Assembly (NCBI RefSeq): GCF_016863335.1
Contig: NZ_BOOR01000037.1
Span: 1 to 64,000 of the forward strand
Direction: 5' to 3'
From: Planotetraspora thailandica
Lineage (GTDB): Bacteria > Actinomycetota > Actinomycetes > Streptosporangiales > Streptosporangiaceae
DNA length: 64,000 nucleotides
This document shows, piece by piece, positions 1 through 7,503 of the stretch. The notes under the pieces are model-generated. The model searched no databases and had not been told where the DNA came from. It was given only the letters and a program-made list of their open reading frames with translations. The translations under genes and the position numbers were made by a program. How positions within the stretch are numbered: the stretch's first letter is position 1; the number at the start of each line of letters is the position of its first letter.

Positions 1-25
1 TAGCGGTTTTCAAGAACGCTACGCA
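1..25 (-). other. tRNA-Ser(UGA)-like anticodon-arm remnant at the window edge
   Basis: Read on the minus strand, the first bases give GCGTT-CTTGAAA-ACCGC, an anticodon arm with loop CTTGAAA (anticodon TGA) and one stem mismatch. The sequence that follows to the right does not form a D-arm or a 5' acceptor strand, so no complete tRNA is present inside the window. The rest of the 3' half would lie outside the window. This could be the edge of an integration site or chance similarity. Confidence 0.25.
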
Positions 26-90
26 CCTCGCCCCCATACCTGCCCTGACCTAGGAAGCGACCTGAAGTGCGTGCCGCGTACCTCTGGTAG

Positions 91-105
91 GGGACGTTGC
101 CGTCA
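91..105. repeat. 15-bp direct repeat, left copy
   Basis: GGGACGTTGCCGTCA occurs here and, identical, at 1362-1376, so the two copies flank the CGNR/GNAT gene pair. A 13-bp core also occurs at 13052-13064 next to a tRNA-Phe-like remnant. Its meaning is not known; it may be a trace of integrase ends or of a duplicated target. Confidence 0.4.
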
Positions 106-183
106 GTTCCACCCGCATATTGAATGCGCGCGATGGCATCGACCCGACCGTCATGAACCGCGAGGAACTCTCGTCGATCCAGC

Positions 184-223
184 TATTGCTGACGGTATGC
201 ATGCGATACTACCGTCAGCAATA
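184..223. promoter_or_regulatory. Perfect 14-bp inverted repeat overlapping the start codon of the CGNR gene
   Basis: TATTGCTGACGGTA (184-197) is repeated as its exact reverse complement at 210-223, with a 12-base spacer. The right arm ends on the A of the ATG at 223. No Shine-Dalgarno sequence precedes that ATG, so the transcript may be leaderless and the palindrome would then sit over the transcription start. This placement is expected of a repressor operator. The cognate regulator is not known; the zinc-finger protein encoded immediately downstream is one candidate. Confidence 0.6.
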
Positions 224-804
224 TGGACGACCCGGACTTCCCGATCCTTGGCACGGAACCGGTCGCTGTGGAGTTCGCCAACACCCGCTACGGCATCGGG
301 GACGACCGTGTCGAATTCCTGGGCACGGCCCGGTGGATCGAGCTGTGGTTCACACGTGTTTCCGCGCACCACGGACTCCCACCTCCGGGAGGGGCGATGG
401 GCTCAGAGACCGCGCGGGTCCGCGCGCTGCGCGACGCGGTGCACCAGGTGCTTTCGGCGACCGTAGACGGACAGGTCCCCGAGCCGGGGGCCGTCGACAC
501 GGTCAACGCCGCCGCGGCCGCCGCGCCTACCCACCTGCGCCTGGACTGGACCGCCGGGACGCCCAGCGCGCACCGCCTCGACACCACCGGCGGCAGCGCC
601 GCCGTACTCGGCCGTATCGCGACCTGTTGCATAGAGCTGGTGACCCGGCCGCACTCCAGCGTCCTGCGGCGGTGCGGCAGCCCCGACTGCTCGCTGCTGT
701 TCGTAGGCAACCATCCGCGCCGGCGCTACTGCCACCCGTCCTGCGCGCACCGAGACCGTCAGGCCAGGTACTACCGCCGCCACCTCACAGGAGCGACCCC
801 ATGA
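223..804 (+). CDS. CGNR zinc-finger (ABATE-domain) protein
   Basis: A 193-residue protein with the two-part layout of the CGNR family. An N-terminal ABATE-type domain starts with a conserved EFANTRYG segment. A C-terminal zinc ribbon (about residues 145-192) carries CGSPDC, RRRYC and HPSC cysteines and ends in a basic R/H-rich tail. Proteins of this family are predicted transcription factors in actinobacteria, but few have been studied. The ATG at 223 has no clear ribosome-binding site and lies at the end of a perfect inverted repeat, which suggests leaderless, operator-controlled expression. Its stop overlaps the start of the acetyltransferase gene by four bases (ATGA), so the two are translationally coupled. 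The family call is secure; the ligand and targets are unknown. Confidence 0.85.
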   Translation: MDDPDFPILGTEPVAVEFANTRYGIGDDRVEFLGTARWIELWFTRVSAHHGLPPPGGAMGSETARVRALRDAVHQVLSATVDGQVPEPGAVDTVNAAAAAAPTHLRLDWTAGTPSAHRLDTTGGSAAVLGRIATCCIELVTRPHSSVLRRCGSPDCSLLFVGNHPRRRYCHPSCAHRDRQARYYRRHLTGATP

Positions 805-1355
805 CCATCACCTGGCGCCGGCTCGACGAGCCCGACTTCCCCCTGTTGCGTCGCTGGTTGGAGCAGCCGCACGTCGCTCGATGGTGGAACCATGAGACCT
901 CGGCCGAGGCGGTGCTGCGCGACTTCGGCCCCGCGGTCCGAGGCGAGGAGCCGTCGGAGGACTTCCTCGCCCTGCTCGACGGCCTGCCAATCGGGCTGGT
1001 GCAGCGCTGCCGGCTCGCCGACTATCCCGAATATCTCGACGACCTGTCCCCCGTCGTCGACGTACCCTCCGGTGCGATGAGCATCGACTACCTCATCGGT
1101 GACCAGGCGTGGACCGGGCGTGGCCTCGGCCCTCGCATCATCGCCTCGATGGTCGCGCGCACCTGGTCCGACTACCCTGATGCCACCTGCGTTCTGGTGC
1201 CGGTGGTGACGGCAAACCGGACGTCGTGGCGGGCGCTGGAGAAGGCGGGCTTGCGACGGGTCGGCGAAGGGGACATCACGCCCGACAACCCCATTGATGA
1301 CCCGCTGCACTACGTGTACCGAGTGGACCGGCCCCAGCCGGAGCCGGTCCTCTGA
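801..1355 (+). CDS. GNAT N-acetyltransferase, aminoglycoside 6'-acetyltransferase-like
   Basis: A 184-residue enzyme of the acetyl-CoA-dependent GNAT superfamily. The N-terminus (WRRLDEPDFPLLRRWLEQPH, then VARWW) and the central SIDYLIGDQAWTGRGLG segment match the AAC(6')/siderophore-acetyltransferase branch. RGLG is the acetyl-CoA pyrophosphate-binding turn, and NRTSWRALEKAGL is the usual C-terminal helix. The start at 801 is fixed by the ATGA overlap with the upstream zinc-finger gene; a much longer open frame upstream in the same phase is antisense-like noise. Membership of the branch that includes aminoglycoside acetyltransferases does not prove resistance activity; the substrate could equally be a small metabolite. 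Confidence 0.85.
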   Translation: MTITWRRLDEPDFPLLRRWLEQPHVARWWNHETSAEAVLRDFGPAVRGEEPSEDFLALLDGLPIGLVQRCRLADYPEYLDDLSPVVDVPSGAMSIDYLIGDQAWTGRGLGPRIIASMVARTWSDYPDATCVLVPVVTANRTSWRALEKAGLRRVGEGDITPDNPIDDPLHYVYRVDRPQPEPVL

Positions 1356-1361
1356 TAGTGC

Positions 1362-1376
1362 GGGACGTTGCCGTCA
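1362..1376. repeat. 15-bp direct repeat, right copy
   Basis: Identical to 91-105 (GGGACGTTGCCGTCA). It lies seven bases after the acetyltransferase stop, so the two copies bracket the two-gene unit. Confidence 0.4.
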
Positions 1377-1410
1377 AAGGCAAACAAAAGCGCCCCGGGT
1401 CAACCGCAAC

Positions 1411-1439
1411 GGCGTAGCCAGCCGCAAGAGCTGGACGCC
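1411..1439 (+). terminator. Hairpin after the acetyltransferase gene
   Basis: GGCGT-AG-CCAGC pairs with GCTGG-ACGCC across the loop CGCAAGA, giving a 10-bp stem with a 2-base bulge. It begins 56 bases after the GNAT stop. There is no T-run, which is usual for hairpin terminators in high-GC actinobacteria. Confidence 0.45.
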
Positions 1440-1538
1440 GGGTGTGGTTTCCCGTTCCCCCGCTCCCGGCTTCCCTGTCCGGCCCCGCGCGCGGGTGCCG
1501 CAGGAGATGCCTAGCTCCTATGAATCTGTGAAACCGGT

Positions 1539-1569
1539 TTGACCTTGACGCGGCGTCAAGGTCTTAACT
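1539..1569 (+). promoter_or_regulatory. MerR-type promoter with 19-bp spacer and autoregulatory operator
   Basis: TTGACC (-35, 1539-1544) and TTAACT (-10, 1564-1569) are 19 bp apart, the overlong spacing typical of MerR-activated promoters. A perfect 11-bp inverted repeat centred on 1552 (GACCTTGACGC / GCGTCAAGGTC, 1541-1563) fills the spacer. Transcription should begin about six or seven bases after the -10 box, that is at the ATG at 1576, implying a leaderless message. The encoded MerR domain is the obvious ligand of this operator. Confidence 0.85.
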
Positions 1570-1575
1570 GTGGGC

Positions 1576-3528
1576 ATGCGGATCGGAGAACTCGCCGCGC
1601 TGCTGGGGGTGTCGACCCGGACGGTGCGCTACTACCACCACCAGGGCGTTCTGCCTGAACCGTCCCGCCGTGCCAACGGCTACCGCGAGTACGGCATGCG
1701 CGACGCCATCGCATTGGCGCGCGTCCGCCGTCTCGTCGATCTCGGGCTGAGTCTGGAGGAGGCGGGCGGCATCATCAGGGACGACCAGGCCAGGGATTTG
1801 CCCGAGATCCTGCGAGAGATCGATGCGGACCTTGCCCGGCGAGAGCAGGAGATCCAGGTCAAACGATCCCGCCTCGCCGATCTGCTCAGGCAGGCCGAGG
1901 TCGGGGCGCTGGGTCCGGACGACACTGCTTCGCCCGAACTGGTGGCCTTCCTCCGCGAGGTCGACATCGCATCGTCGAAGTCAGCGGCGTGGGATCGTGA
2001 CCTGCTGGTGCTGATGGACAGTATGGCGCCGCCGCCTGACCGGGAACGCTCCTCCGCCAGGTACGCCGCACTGGCCGACGATCCTGAGGTGGCGGCCCGC
2101 GGCCAGGACTTCTATCGCAGACTCGACGAACTGGCCGAGGCCAAGCCGGATGACTCCCGCATAACGCCCCTGGCCACAGCACTCGCCGAGTACACCGCTG
2201 AACACATGTTGACCGGTCCCGCAACGGATCCGCCGGAGTGGAGCGTGGAGGTGGTCGAACCGTACCTTGACGAGCTCGCCCCCGCCCAAGCCGAGGTTGT
2301 GCGACAAGTGATCCGGCTCATCGCCGGGGGAAAGGTGCCCGCCATGACGACCACGACGCCGACCCTGCCGTTCGACCGGCCCGACCCCATGGAGCCGCCA
2401 CCGGCCTACGCGTTGCTGCGCGACAGGACGCCCGTCGCCCGGGTGCTCACCCCGGACGGGCAACCTGCCTGGCTGGTCACCTCCTACGACGCCGTCGCAG
2501 CGGTCCTGTCCGACCGCCGGTTCGGGCTGGCGCCGCCCGGCTCCGATTTCCCCGGCAACGACACGTTGTTCCAGGACGGCGAAGCCCACGCCCGGCTCCG
2601 TCGCCTGGTGTCGAAGGCCTTCAGCCCTCGCAGTCTTGCCGCACTGCGTCCGCGCATCGAGCAGCTGGCCACCGGACATGTGTCGGCGTTCGCCGGTGCC
2701 GGCCCGCCCGCCGATCTTGTGGCGGAACTCGCCGCCCCGCTGTCGATCACGGTGATCAGCGAGCTGCTCGGCGTGGGGATCGACGAGCGCGAGCGATTCC
2801 GCGCCCTGGCTGACGCCGCGAGTGCCGCGGATTTCGTCTTCGGCGCGGAAGAGGACATGGCCGCGGCCGCACAGGCGTGGGACGCGCTCGGCGGTTACGC
2901 CGCCGGACTGGTCGCAGCCAAACGAAAGGAACCCGGCGACGACCTGCTCAGCAGCCTGATCGCGGTACGCGACACCGACGACGGGCGGCTCAGCGACCAC
3001 GAGCTCATCGCCATGACCACCACGATCGTCTCCGCAGGCTACCTCTCGGCCACGAACGCCATCTCCGTCGGCACGATCCGGCTCCTTACCGAAGGGAGGC
3101 TCCCCACGCTGGCCACCGCTGACTCCGAGCAGGCCGACGCGACCGTGGCGGAAGTCCTGCGCATGCAGGCCGGACTGACCGGCGAACCGTTTCCCCGCTA
3201 TGCCCACGAAGATCTCGAGCTGGCCGGCGTCCCAATCAGCGCCGGCGACCTGGTCCTCGTCCGGCTCGAAGCCGCCAACCGAGACCCCGGGCATTTCCCC
3301 GAACCCGACCGGTTCCTACCCGGACGGGAGTCCAGCCCGCCCTTGGTGTTCGGTCACGGGCTCCACTATTGCCTGGGCGCACCGTTGGCCCGCCTGGAGG
3401 TCGGCGCCGCACTCAGCGCGCTCGCCCGTCAACTGCCCGACCTTCAGCTTCGGGAGCCGGTCGACCACATCGAATGGACCCGCAACGCGGTCGACATCGG
3501 ACCCGTAGCGCTCCGCGTCACCTGGTGA
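1576..3528 (+). CDS. MerR-family regulator fused in frame to a cytochrome P450
   Basis: One open frame of 650 codons joins two proteins that are normally separate. Residues 1-70 are a MerR winged helix (MRIGELAALLGVSTRTVRYY), followed by a helical region (about 75-255). From residue 257 (an internal Met) to the end there is a complete class I bacterial P450. It has ExxR as EVLR, the heme loop FGHGLHYCLGAPLAR with the ligand at Cys599, and a normal length of 394 residues. The I-helix reads AGYLSATN (487-494): the usual acid is Leu490 and the usual Thr is Ser491, so the standard proton-relay pair is missing. ATG 1576 is chosen because it coincides with the predicted transcription start of a MerR-type promoter; GTG 1570 is the alternative. 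A purine-rich GGGGGAAAGG lies eight bases before ATG 2344, so a separate P450 may also be made from the same gene. The substrate is unknown. Confidence 0.9.
   Translation: MRIGELAALLGVSTRTVRYYHHQGVLPEPSRRANGYREYGMRDAIALARVRRLVDLGLSLEEAGGIIRDDQARDLPEILREIDADLARREQEIQVKRSRLADLLRQAEVGALGPDDTASPELVAFLREVDIASSKSAAWDRDLLVLMDSMAPPPDRERSSARYAALADDPEVAARGQDFYRRLDELAEAKPDDSRITPLATALAEYTAEHMLTGPATDPPEWSVEVVEPYLDELAPAQAEVVRQVIRLIAGGKVPAMTTTTPTLPFDRPDPMEPPPAYALLRDRTPVARVLTPDGQPAWLVTSYDAVAAVLSDRRFGLAPPGSDFPGNDTLFQDGEAHARLRRLVSKAFSPRSLAALRPRIEQLATGHVSAFAGAGPPADLVAELAAPLSITVISELLGVGIDERERFRALADAASAADFVFGAEEDMAAAAQAWDALGGYAAGLVAAKRKEPGDDLLSSLIAVRDTDDGRLSDHELIAMTTTIVSAGYLSATNAISVGTIRLLTEGRLPTLATADSEQADATVAEVLRMQAGLTGEPFPRYAHEDLELAGVPISAGDLVLVRLEAANRDPGHFPEPDRFLPGRESSPPLVFGHGLHYCLGAPLARLEVGAALSALARQLPDLQLREPVDHIEWTRNAVDIGPVALRVTW
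2326..2346 (+). promoter_or_regulatory. Probable internal ribosome-binding site and start codon for a stand-alone P450
   Basis: GGGGGAAAGG (2326-2335) is followed after eight bases by ATG (2344). The protein from this ATG begins MTTTTPTLPFDRP, which looks like a natural P450 N-terminus. No stop codon separates it from the upstream MerR part. Confidence 0.55.
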
Positions 3529-3542
3529 ATGCTCGCGACGAA

Positions 3543-3570
3543 CCTACGCCTGGAAACAACGCGGCGTAGG
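3543..3570 (+). terminator. Hairpin after the MerR-P450 gene
   Basis: CCTACGCC (3543-3550) and GGCGTAGG (3563-3570) form a perfect 8-bp stem with a 12-base loop, starting 15 bases after the P450 stop. No T-run follows. Confidence 0.45.
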
Positions 3571-3636
3571 AACCGATGCAGGACGAAGAAGCAGCCAGAC
3601 CCCGGATGCCCTCCTCGCCGCACGTCAGGAGACCCG

Positions 3637-3972
3637 ATGAGTACCCCGCGACAACGCCTCTACCTGCTGCTGCTCGCCGTTGGCATCGTCGTGCCCTATC
3701 GCCACGCCATCGGCTGGCTCGGAGAGCACGGGCTCGACCTGCCGCGCTTCGTCGACGACATGGTCGCCAACGATGTCGCCGCGTTCTTCGGCTGGGACGT
3801 CGTCATCGCGGTGGTGGTGCTGCTCTCCGCGGCCGTCGCCGACCGCGCCCTGCGCGTCCGCGATCGCGTGTGGGTCGTCATCGGTTCGCTCGCCGGCGCC
3901 TCGGTCGGGCTCCCGCTCTACCTGTGGCTGCGGGAACGCCGGCGGCGGCCCGCGGAAGGCGCGCGCCTCTAG
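3637..3972 (+). CDS. DUF2834 small integral membrane protein
   Basis: A 111-residue protein with three hydrophobic segments (about 8-25, 45-70 and 82-102) and the DUF2834 pattern: VVPYRHAIGWLGEHG near the start, then AFFGWDVVIAV and the closing GLPLYLWLRER. The start at 3637 is supported by AGGAG five bases upstream; longer in-phase readings from the P450 stop have no such site. Proteins of this family have no known function. It follows the MerR-P450 gene by 108 bases with a hairpin between, so it may be transcribed separately. Confidence 0.8.
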   Translation: MSTPRQRLYLLLLAVGIVVPYRHAIGWLGEHGLDLPRFVDDMVANDVAAFFGWDVVIAVVVLLSAAVADRALRVRDRVWVVIGSLAGASVGLPLYLWLRERRRRPAEGARL

Positions 3973-4379
3973 GTTCTGTCTCGCGGATCATGACGAAACC
4001 AACAGCAGCAGCGACTCTCTCGACCTTGTGATCAAGACAGTCGGCCCGTCGCAGAAGACTCAGAGCGAACGGTCCCGCTGCCTTCGATCTGCGTGAAAGC
4101 GCTGCGGGAGCATCGGCGTCGGCACTCTGCCGAACGCTCAGACCGCTGTCCTGGCTGCGAGCAGGAGATCCACGGCCGCGTGCGCGTTCAAGACGCCGTA
4201 CACCGTCTTCTGGTGCGGCCACGCGGCCGAGATGCTGCCCGACTGGATGCTGTCGTTCAGGACCGTCCAGGTGGCGCGGGCCCGCCGCCGCGCCAAGGCC
4301 GCGGGTAGCCCGGCCGTGGTGGAGGAACCTGTGCCCGCCCCGGATGCCGTCCGCGGCGATCACCCCTGCAACGGGACGC
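3973..4379 (+). pseudogene. Gene-poor stretch with a possible frameshifted zinc-ribbon protein
   Basis: There is no intact gene between the DUF2834 gene and the phospholipase terminator. Two short plus-strand segments in different phases look related to one protein: about 4093-4180 reads RCPGCEQEIHGR (a CxxC pair), and about 4185-4310 reads CAFKTPYTVFWCGHAAEMLP then DWMLSFRTVQVARARRRAK. Together they would make a small cysteine-containing protein interrupted by a frameshift. No family was recognised, so this is a suggestion only. Confidence 0.3.
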
Positions 4380-4411
4380 CGAACGCTCCCGAGCGACGCC
4401 GGGAGCGTTCG
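4380..4411 (-). terminator. Strong hairpin downstream of the phospholipase C gene
   Basis: CGAACGCTCCCG (4380-4391) and CGGGAGCGTTCG (4400-4411) form a perfect 12-bp stem with an 8-base loop. It lies about 70 bases past the stop of the minus-strand phospholipase gene. There is no U-tract, which is common in this group of bacteria. Confidence 0.65.
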
Positions 4412-4481
4412 AGCGTGCGGAAGTGCGGTCAGGAGAGCTGTTCCCGGCTTGTCCCTCTCCTGGCCGCGGATCCGTGGCGGG

Positions 4482-6539
4482 TCAGCCGGTGATGATGGCG
4501 GGGTCGCTGGTGCTGGCACGCCCTGTCTCGATGTGGCCGCACAGGCGGCGCAGGAAGGCGTCGTCCTGGTCGGACGTCACCGAGATGTCGTACCAGTTGT
4601 TGGCGTGGTGCGTGTTCACCGAGGTGATGAACTCCTTGCCCGGCTTGAGCACGTGGGTCTTCGGGCGGTGCTCGTCGTAGGCGTCGGCGACGGTGAGCCG
4701 CACCGTGGAGTTGCCCTGGTTGGTCACCACTAGCTTCACGTTGCCACTCTTGCCTTCGGGCCGCGTGCTCACCTCGAGGTCCGTGCTGTCGGCGCCGCCC
4801 TTGAACTGCCGCAGGAAACCGTTGGGCCCGTGCACGGTGAAGTCGTAGGCCGTCTGGCCGGAGGCGGCGAGGGCGAGCTGACCGGTCAGGTTCTGCCCGG
4901 CGCCGACGGTGTAGGCCCACGGCCCGGCCGGGTTGGAGCTCGACGTGACGTGGAACCAGGCACCCGTCTCGCCGTCGTTGGTGAACGTGAGTGACAGCTG
5001 GTCCTTGGTGACCGCGGCGTCCACGGCCAGGTCGTACGGGAGAGGCCGCGCGGAACGCAGGCCGCCCTCCTGCTTGGGCAGCACCGGGTTGGCCGGCACG
5101 ACGGGCACGTAGTTGGGGTGGCGCTTGTTGTCCGGCGGCAGGTAGCCCGCGGTGTCGGGCAGGGCAGGGACCGCGCCGTCGGTACGGGCGAAGTCGAAGG
5201 CCGAGGTCAGGTCGCCGCAGACGGAGCGCCGCCAGGGCGAGATGTTCGGCTCGTGCACGCCGAAGCGGCGTTCCATGAACCGGATGATGGAGGTGTGGTC
5301 GAAGACCTCGGAGCAGACCCAGCCGCCCCTGCTCCACGGGGAGATCACCAGCATCGGGACGCGCTGGCCGAGCCCGTACGGACCGGCGGCGATCGAGGAG
5401 GAACCCGCGTAGATCTCTCCGGTGGTGTCCACCGTGGAGCCTCCCTCCGCGGCGGAGGACGCCGGGTAGGGCGGCACGACGTGGTCGAAGAAGCCGTCGT
5501 TCTCGTCGTAGGTGATGAACAGCGCGGTCTTGCTCCACACGTCCGGGTTGGCGGTTAGCGCGTTCAGGACCTGGGAGATGTACCAGGCGCCGTAGTTGGC
5601 CGGCCAGTTGGGGTGCTCGGTGAACGCCTCAGGCGCGACGATCCACGAGATCTGGGGCAGCTTGTCGGCCTTCACGTCGGCCGCGAGGATGTCGAAGAAG
5701 CCCTGGCCCTGCTTGGCGTTCGTACCGGTCCGGGCCTTGTCGTACAGCGGGTTGCCTGGCTGGGCGTTGCGGTACTGGTTGAAGTACAGCAGCGAGTTGT
5801 CGCCGTAGTTGCCACGGTAGGCGTCGTTGATCCAGCCCCACGAGCCGGCGGCGTTGAGGCCGTCGCCGACGTCCTGATAGATCTTCCAGGAGATCCCGGC
5901 CTCTTCCAGCCGCTCCGGGTAGGTCTTCCAGGAGTAGCCCTTCTCGTCGTTGCCGAGGACCGGTCCGCCGCCGACGCCGTCGTTGCCGGTGTAGCCCGTC
6001 CACATGTAGTAGCGGTTCGGGTCGGTCGAGCCCATGAACGAGCAGTGGTAGGCGTCGCAGATCGTGAACGCGTCGGCCAGCGCGTGGTGGAACGGGATGT
6101 CCTCGCGGGTGAGGTACGCCATCGAGGTGGAGCCCTTGGCGGGAATCCAGCCGTCGTACTTGCCGTGGTTCCAGGCGGCGTGGGTGTCCTTCCAGCCGTG
6201 CGGGAGGTCCTGGATGAACTGCAGGCCGAGGTCGTCGGCGTCGGGCCGGAATGGCAGGATGTCCCGGCTGCCGTTCGACTGGTACCAGACCGGCTTGCCG
6301 CTGGGCAACGTGACGGAACGCGGGTCGCCGAACCCTCGTACCCCGCTCAGGGTGCCGAAATAGTGGTCGAACGAGCGGTTCTCCTGCATGAGAACCACGA
6401 TGTGCTCAACGTCCTGGATGCTCCTGGTCCGGTGGTTGGCCGGGAGCGCCGCCGCCTGGGCGATGCTCGTGGAGAGAGCCGATATGGCGGCGGTGCCGCC
6501 GGCCAACTGGAGGAACCTTCTACGGTTGACGTGCGTCAT
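4482..6539 (-). CDS. Secreted phosphocholine-specific phospholipase C (Tat substrate)
   Basis: A 685-residue enzyme of the PLC_C / acid phosphatase-like superfamily. The start MTHVNRRRFLQLAGG is a twin-arginine signal, with a probable cleavage site after AQA near residue 29. Mature-protein hallmarks are VEHIVVLMQENRSFDHYFG (Asn/Glu metal and nucleophile region), DAYHCSFMGSTDPNR, ITYDENDGFFDHV and the RVPMLVISPWSRGG strand. The last 200 residues are two C-terminal beta domains (DUF756 type) usual for the phosphocholine-specific form. It would hydrolyse phosphatidylcholine or sphingomyelin outside the cell, perhaps for phosphate supply. It is monocistronic, with a hairpin terminator downstream. 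Confidence 0.92.
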   Translation of the reverse strand: MTHVNRRRFLQLAGGTAAISALSTSIAQAAALPANHRTRSIQDVEHIVVLMQENRSFDHYFGTLSGVRGFGDPRSVTLPSGKPVWYQSNGSRDILPFRPDADDLGLQFIQDLPHGWKDTHAAWNHGKYDGWIPAKGSTSMAYLTREDIPFHHALADAFTICDAYHCSFMGSTDPNRYYMWTGYTGNDGVGGGPVLGNDEKGYSWKTYPERLEEAGISWKIYQDVGDGLNAAGSWGWINDAYRGNYGDNSLLYFNQYRNAQPGNPLYDKARTGTNAKQGQGFFDILAADVKADKLPQISWIVAPEAFTEHPNWPANYGAWYISQVLNALTANPDVWSKTALFITYDENDGFFDHVVPPYPASSAAEGGSTVDTTGEIYAGSSSIAAGPYGLGQRVPMLVISPWSRGGWVCSEVFDHTSIIRFMERRFGVHEPNISPWRRSVCGDLTSAFDFARTDGAVPALPDTAGYLPPDNKRHPNYVPVVPANPVLPKQEGGLRSARPLPYDLAVDAAVTKDQLSLTFTNDGETGAWFHVTSSSNPAGPWAYTVGAGQNLTGQLALAASGQTAYDFTVHGPNGFLRQFKGGADSTDLEVSTRPEGKSGNVKLVVTNQGNSTVRLTVADAYDEHRPKTHVLKPGKEFITSVNTHHANNWYDISVTSDQDDAFLRRLCGHIETGRASTSDPAIITG

Positions 6540-6726
6540 GAGGACCTGTCTTCGGTATGTAGATCAAGCAAAACCGCGACAGTATGTTCGGATGATCAAG
6601 AACATGCCGTCCCCTTCTTTCGGAATTCAGGGCAAAACCCGCGTTAACGATCAAATGGTCAGGACTCAGCTATGCAAGTTGAGATCGGGCGCGGCGGCCG
6701 GTCCCGCCTCCTGGACGTTTGCCTGA
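6540..6726. other. Promoter region of the phospholipase gene, otherwise empty
   Basis: This stretch is A+T-richer than its surroundings (around 6560-6660), as expected for the upstream region of the secreted phospholipase gene. No clear operator or gene was found in it. Confidence 0.3.
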
Positions 6727-7166
6727 CTTGTCCGGACTTCCGGTCTGCGGTCAGCTGGGTGCGACCGCCTCGGCTTCGGCACGCTGTGGATCGGCCGACG
6801 GCAGTGGAAGCGCTGGCTCGCCGGCGACCTCCGCACGGCGCCGTACCCGACCGCTTGTGCAGTGTTGGAGAGCATGTTCGGGCGGCGAGTCGAGGAGTTG
6901 TTCGCAATTGCCCCGTCCACAGGTGACGGTCCACGCCTCGCGCCCGTCGAAAGCCCCATTGGGATGTACGGGATGACGATGTCCGCGGCCGACCAGTCGA
7001 GGGAGGCCGCCGAGGAGGCCGAGAGGAGCTAGGCCAAGCGACGATGGAGCAGCTCCACGACGACGTCGTCCACTTGGCTCGCACATACCTGCAGCGTTCG
7101 CCCGCGCCCCACCGAGCCCGCCGGCTTACAACATGTGGGCCAAGGCCCCTCAAGACGATCAGCTAG
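6727..7166 (+). pseudogene. Decayed HTH-type regulator with a frameshift
   Basis: In one phase (about 6757-7032) the plus strand reads LGFGTLWIGRRQWKRWLAGD then LRTAPYPTACAVLESMFGRR, ending in a TAG at 7030. This resembles the N-terminal DNA-binding part of a family of large regulators common in Streptosporangiaceae and Streptomyces. The expected continuation, GQATMEQLHDDVVHLARTYL, appears in another phase from 7032 and stops at 7166. The frameshift, missing N-terminus and abrupt end beside a transposase fragment mark it as a fossil. The family name is from memory of similar proteins and has not been searched. Confidence 0.55.
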
Positions 7167-7503
7167 CTCAACGTGCAACCGACCTGGCGGAGACCACACA
7201 CCTTCTCGGCGAGAAGCTCAGCGAAACCATACGGCGCAAGGTCCTGGCAGGACGACCCGTCACGCCTTCCAGCATCCGGTAGAACTCCTCGGCGTCGATG
7301 CGGTGTGAGCGTTCGACCTTGCCGTTGAGACGCGGCGTCCGCGGCTTGATGTAGGTGTGGGCGATGCCCTTGTCCAGGACGTGCCAGTGGAAGGCGGTCT
7401 GGAATTCTGCGCCGTTGTCGGTCTGGATGACCTGCACCTGGAAGGGCAGGCGTTGCAGGACGTAGTCGAGGAACGGTCGATCCACCTGCCGGGATCGCCC
7501 CAA
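7163..7503 (-). pseudogene. 3' fragment of an IS481-type DDE transposase
   Basis: On the minus strand the open segment 7503-7262 encodes FLDYVLQRLPFQVQVIQTDN then GAEFQ, and RTPRLNGKVERSHRIDAEEF, the second Asp and the Glu regions of an rve/DDE transposase of IS481 type. The first catalytic Asp and the N-terminal HTH are absent. Near 7262 the phase shifts, and a related C-terminal end (LAPYGFAELLAEKV) is found in the next frame. It is therefore truncated at the 5' side and frameshifted, with no terminal repeats visible. It lies between the HTH fossil and the histidine kinase stop. Confidence 0.75.

Noticed and set aside
120-800. Long upstream extension in the same phase as the acetyltransferase gene
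   Set aside because: It overlaps the CGNR gene in another frame, has arginine/proline-rich shadow composition and no ribosome-binding site. The ATGA overlap at 801 gives the proper start.
4429-5538. Long minus-strand open frame inside the phospholipase gene
   Set aside because: It is a shadow of the phospholipase coding sequence in another phase; composition is R/P/A-rich and no motif is present.
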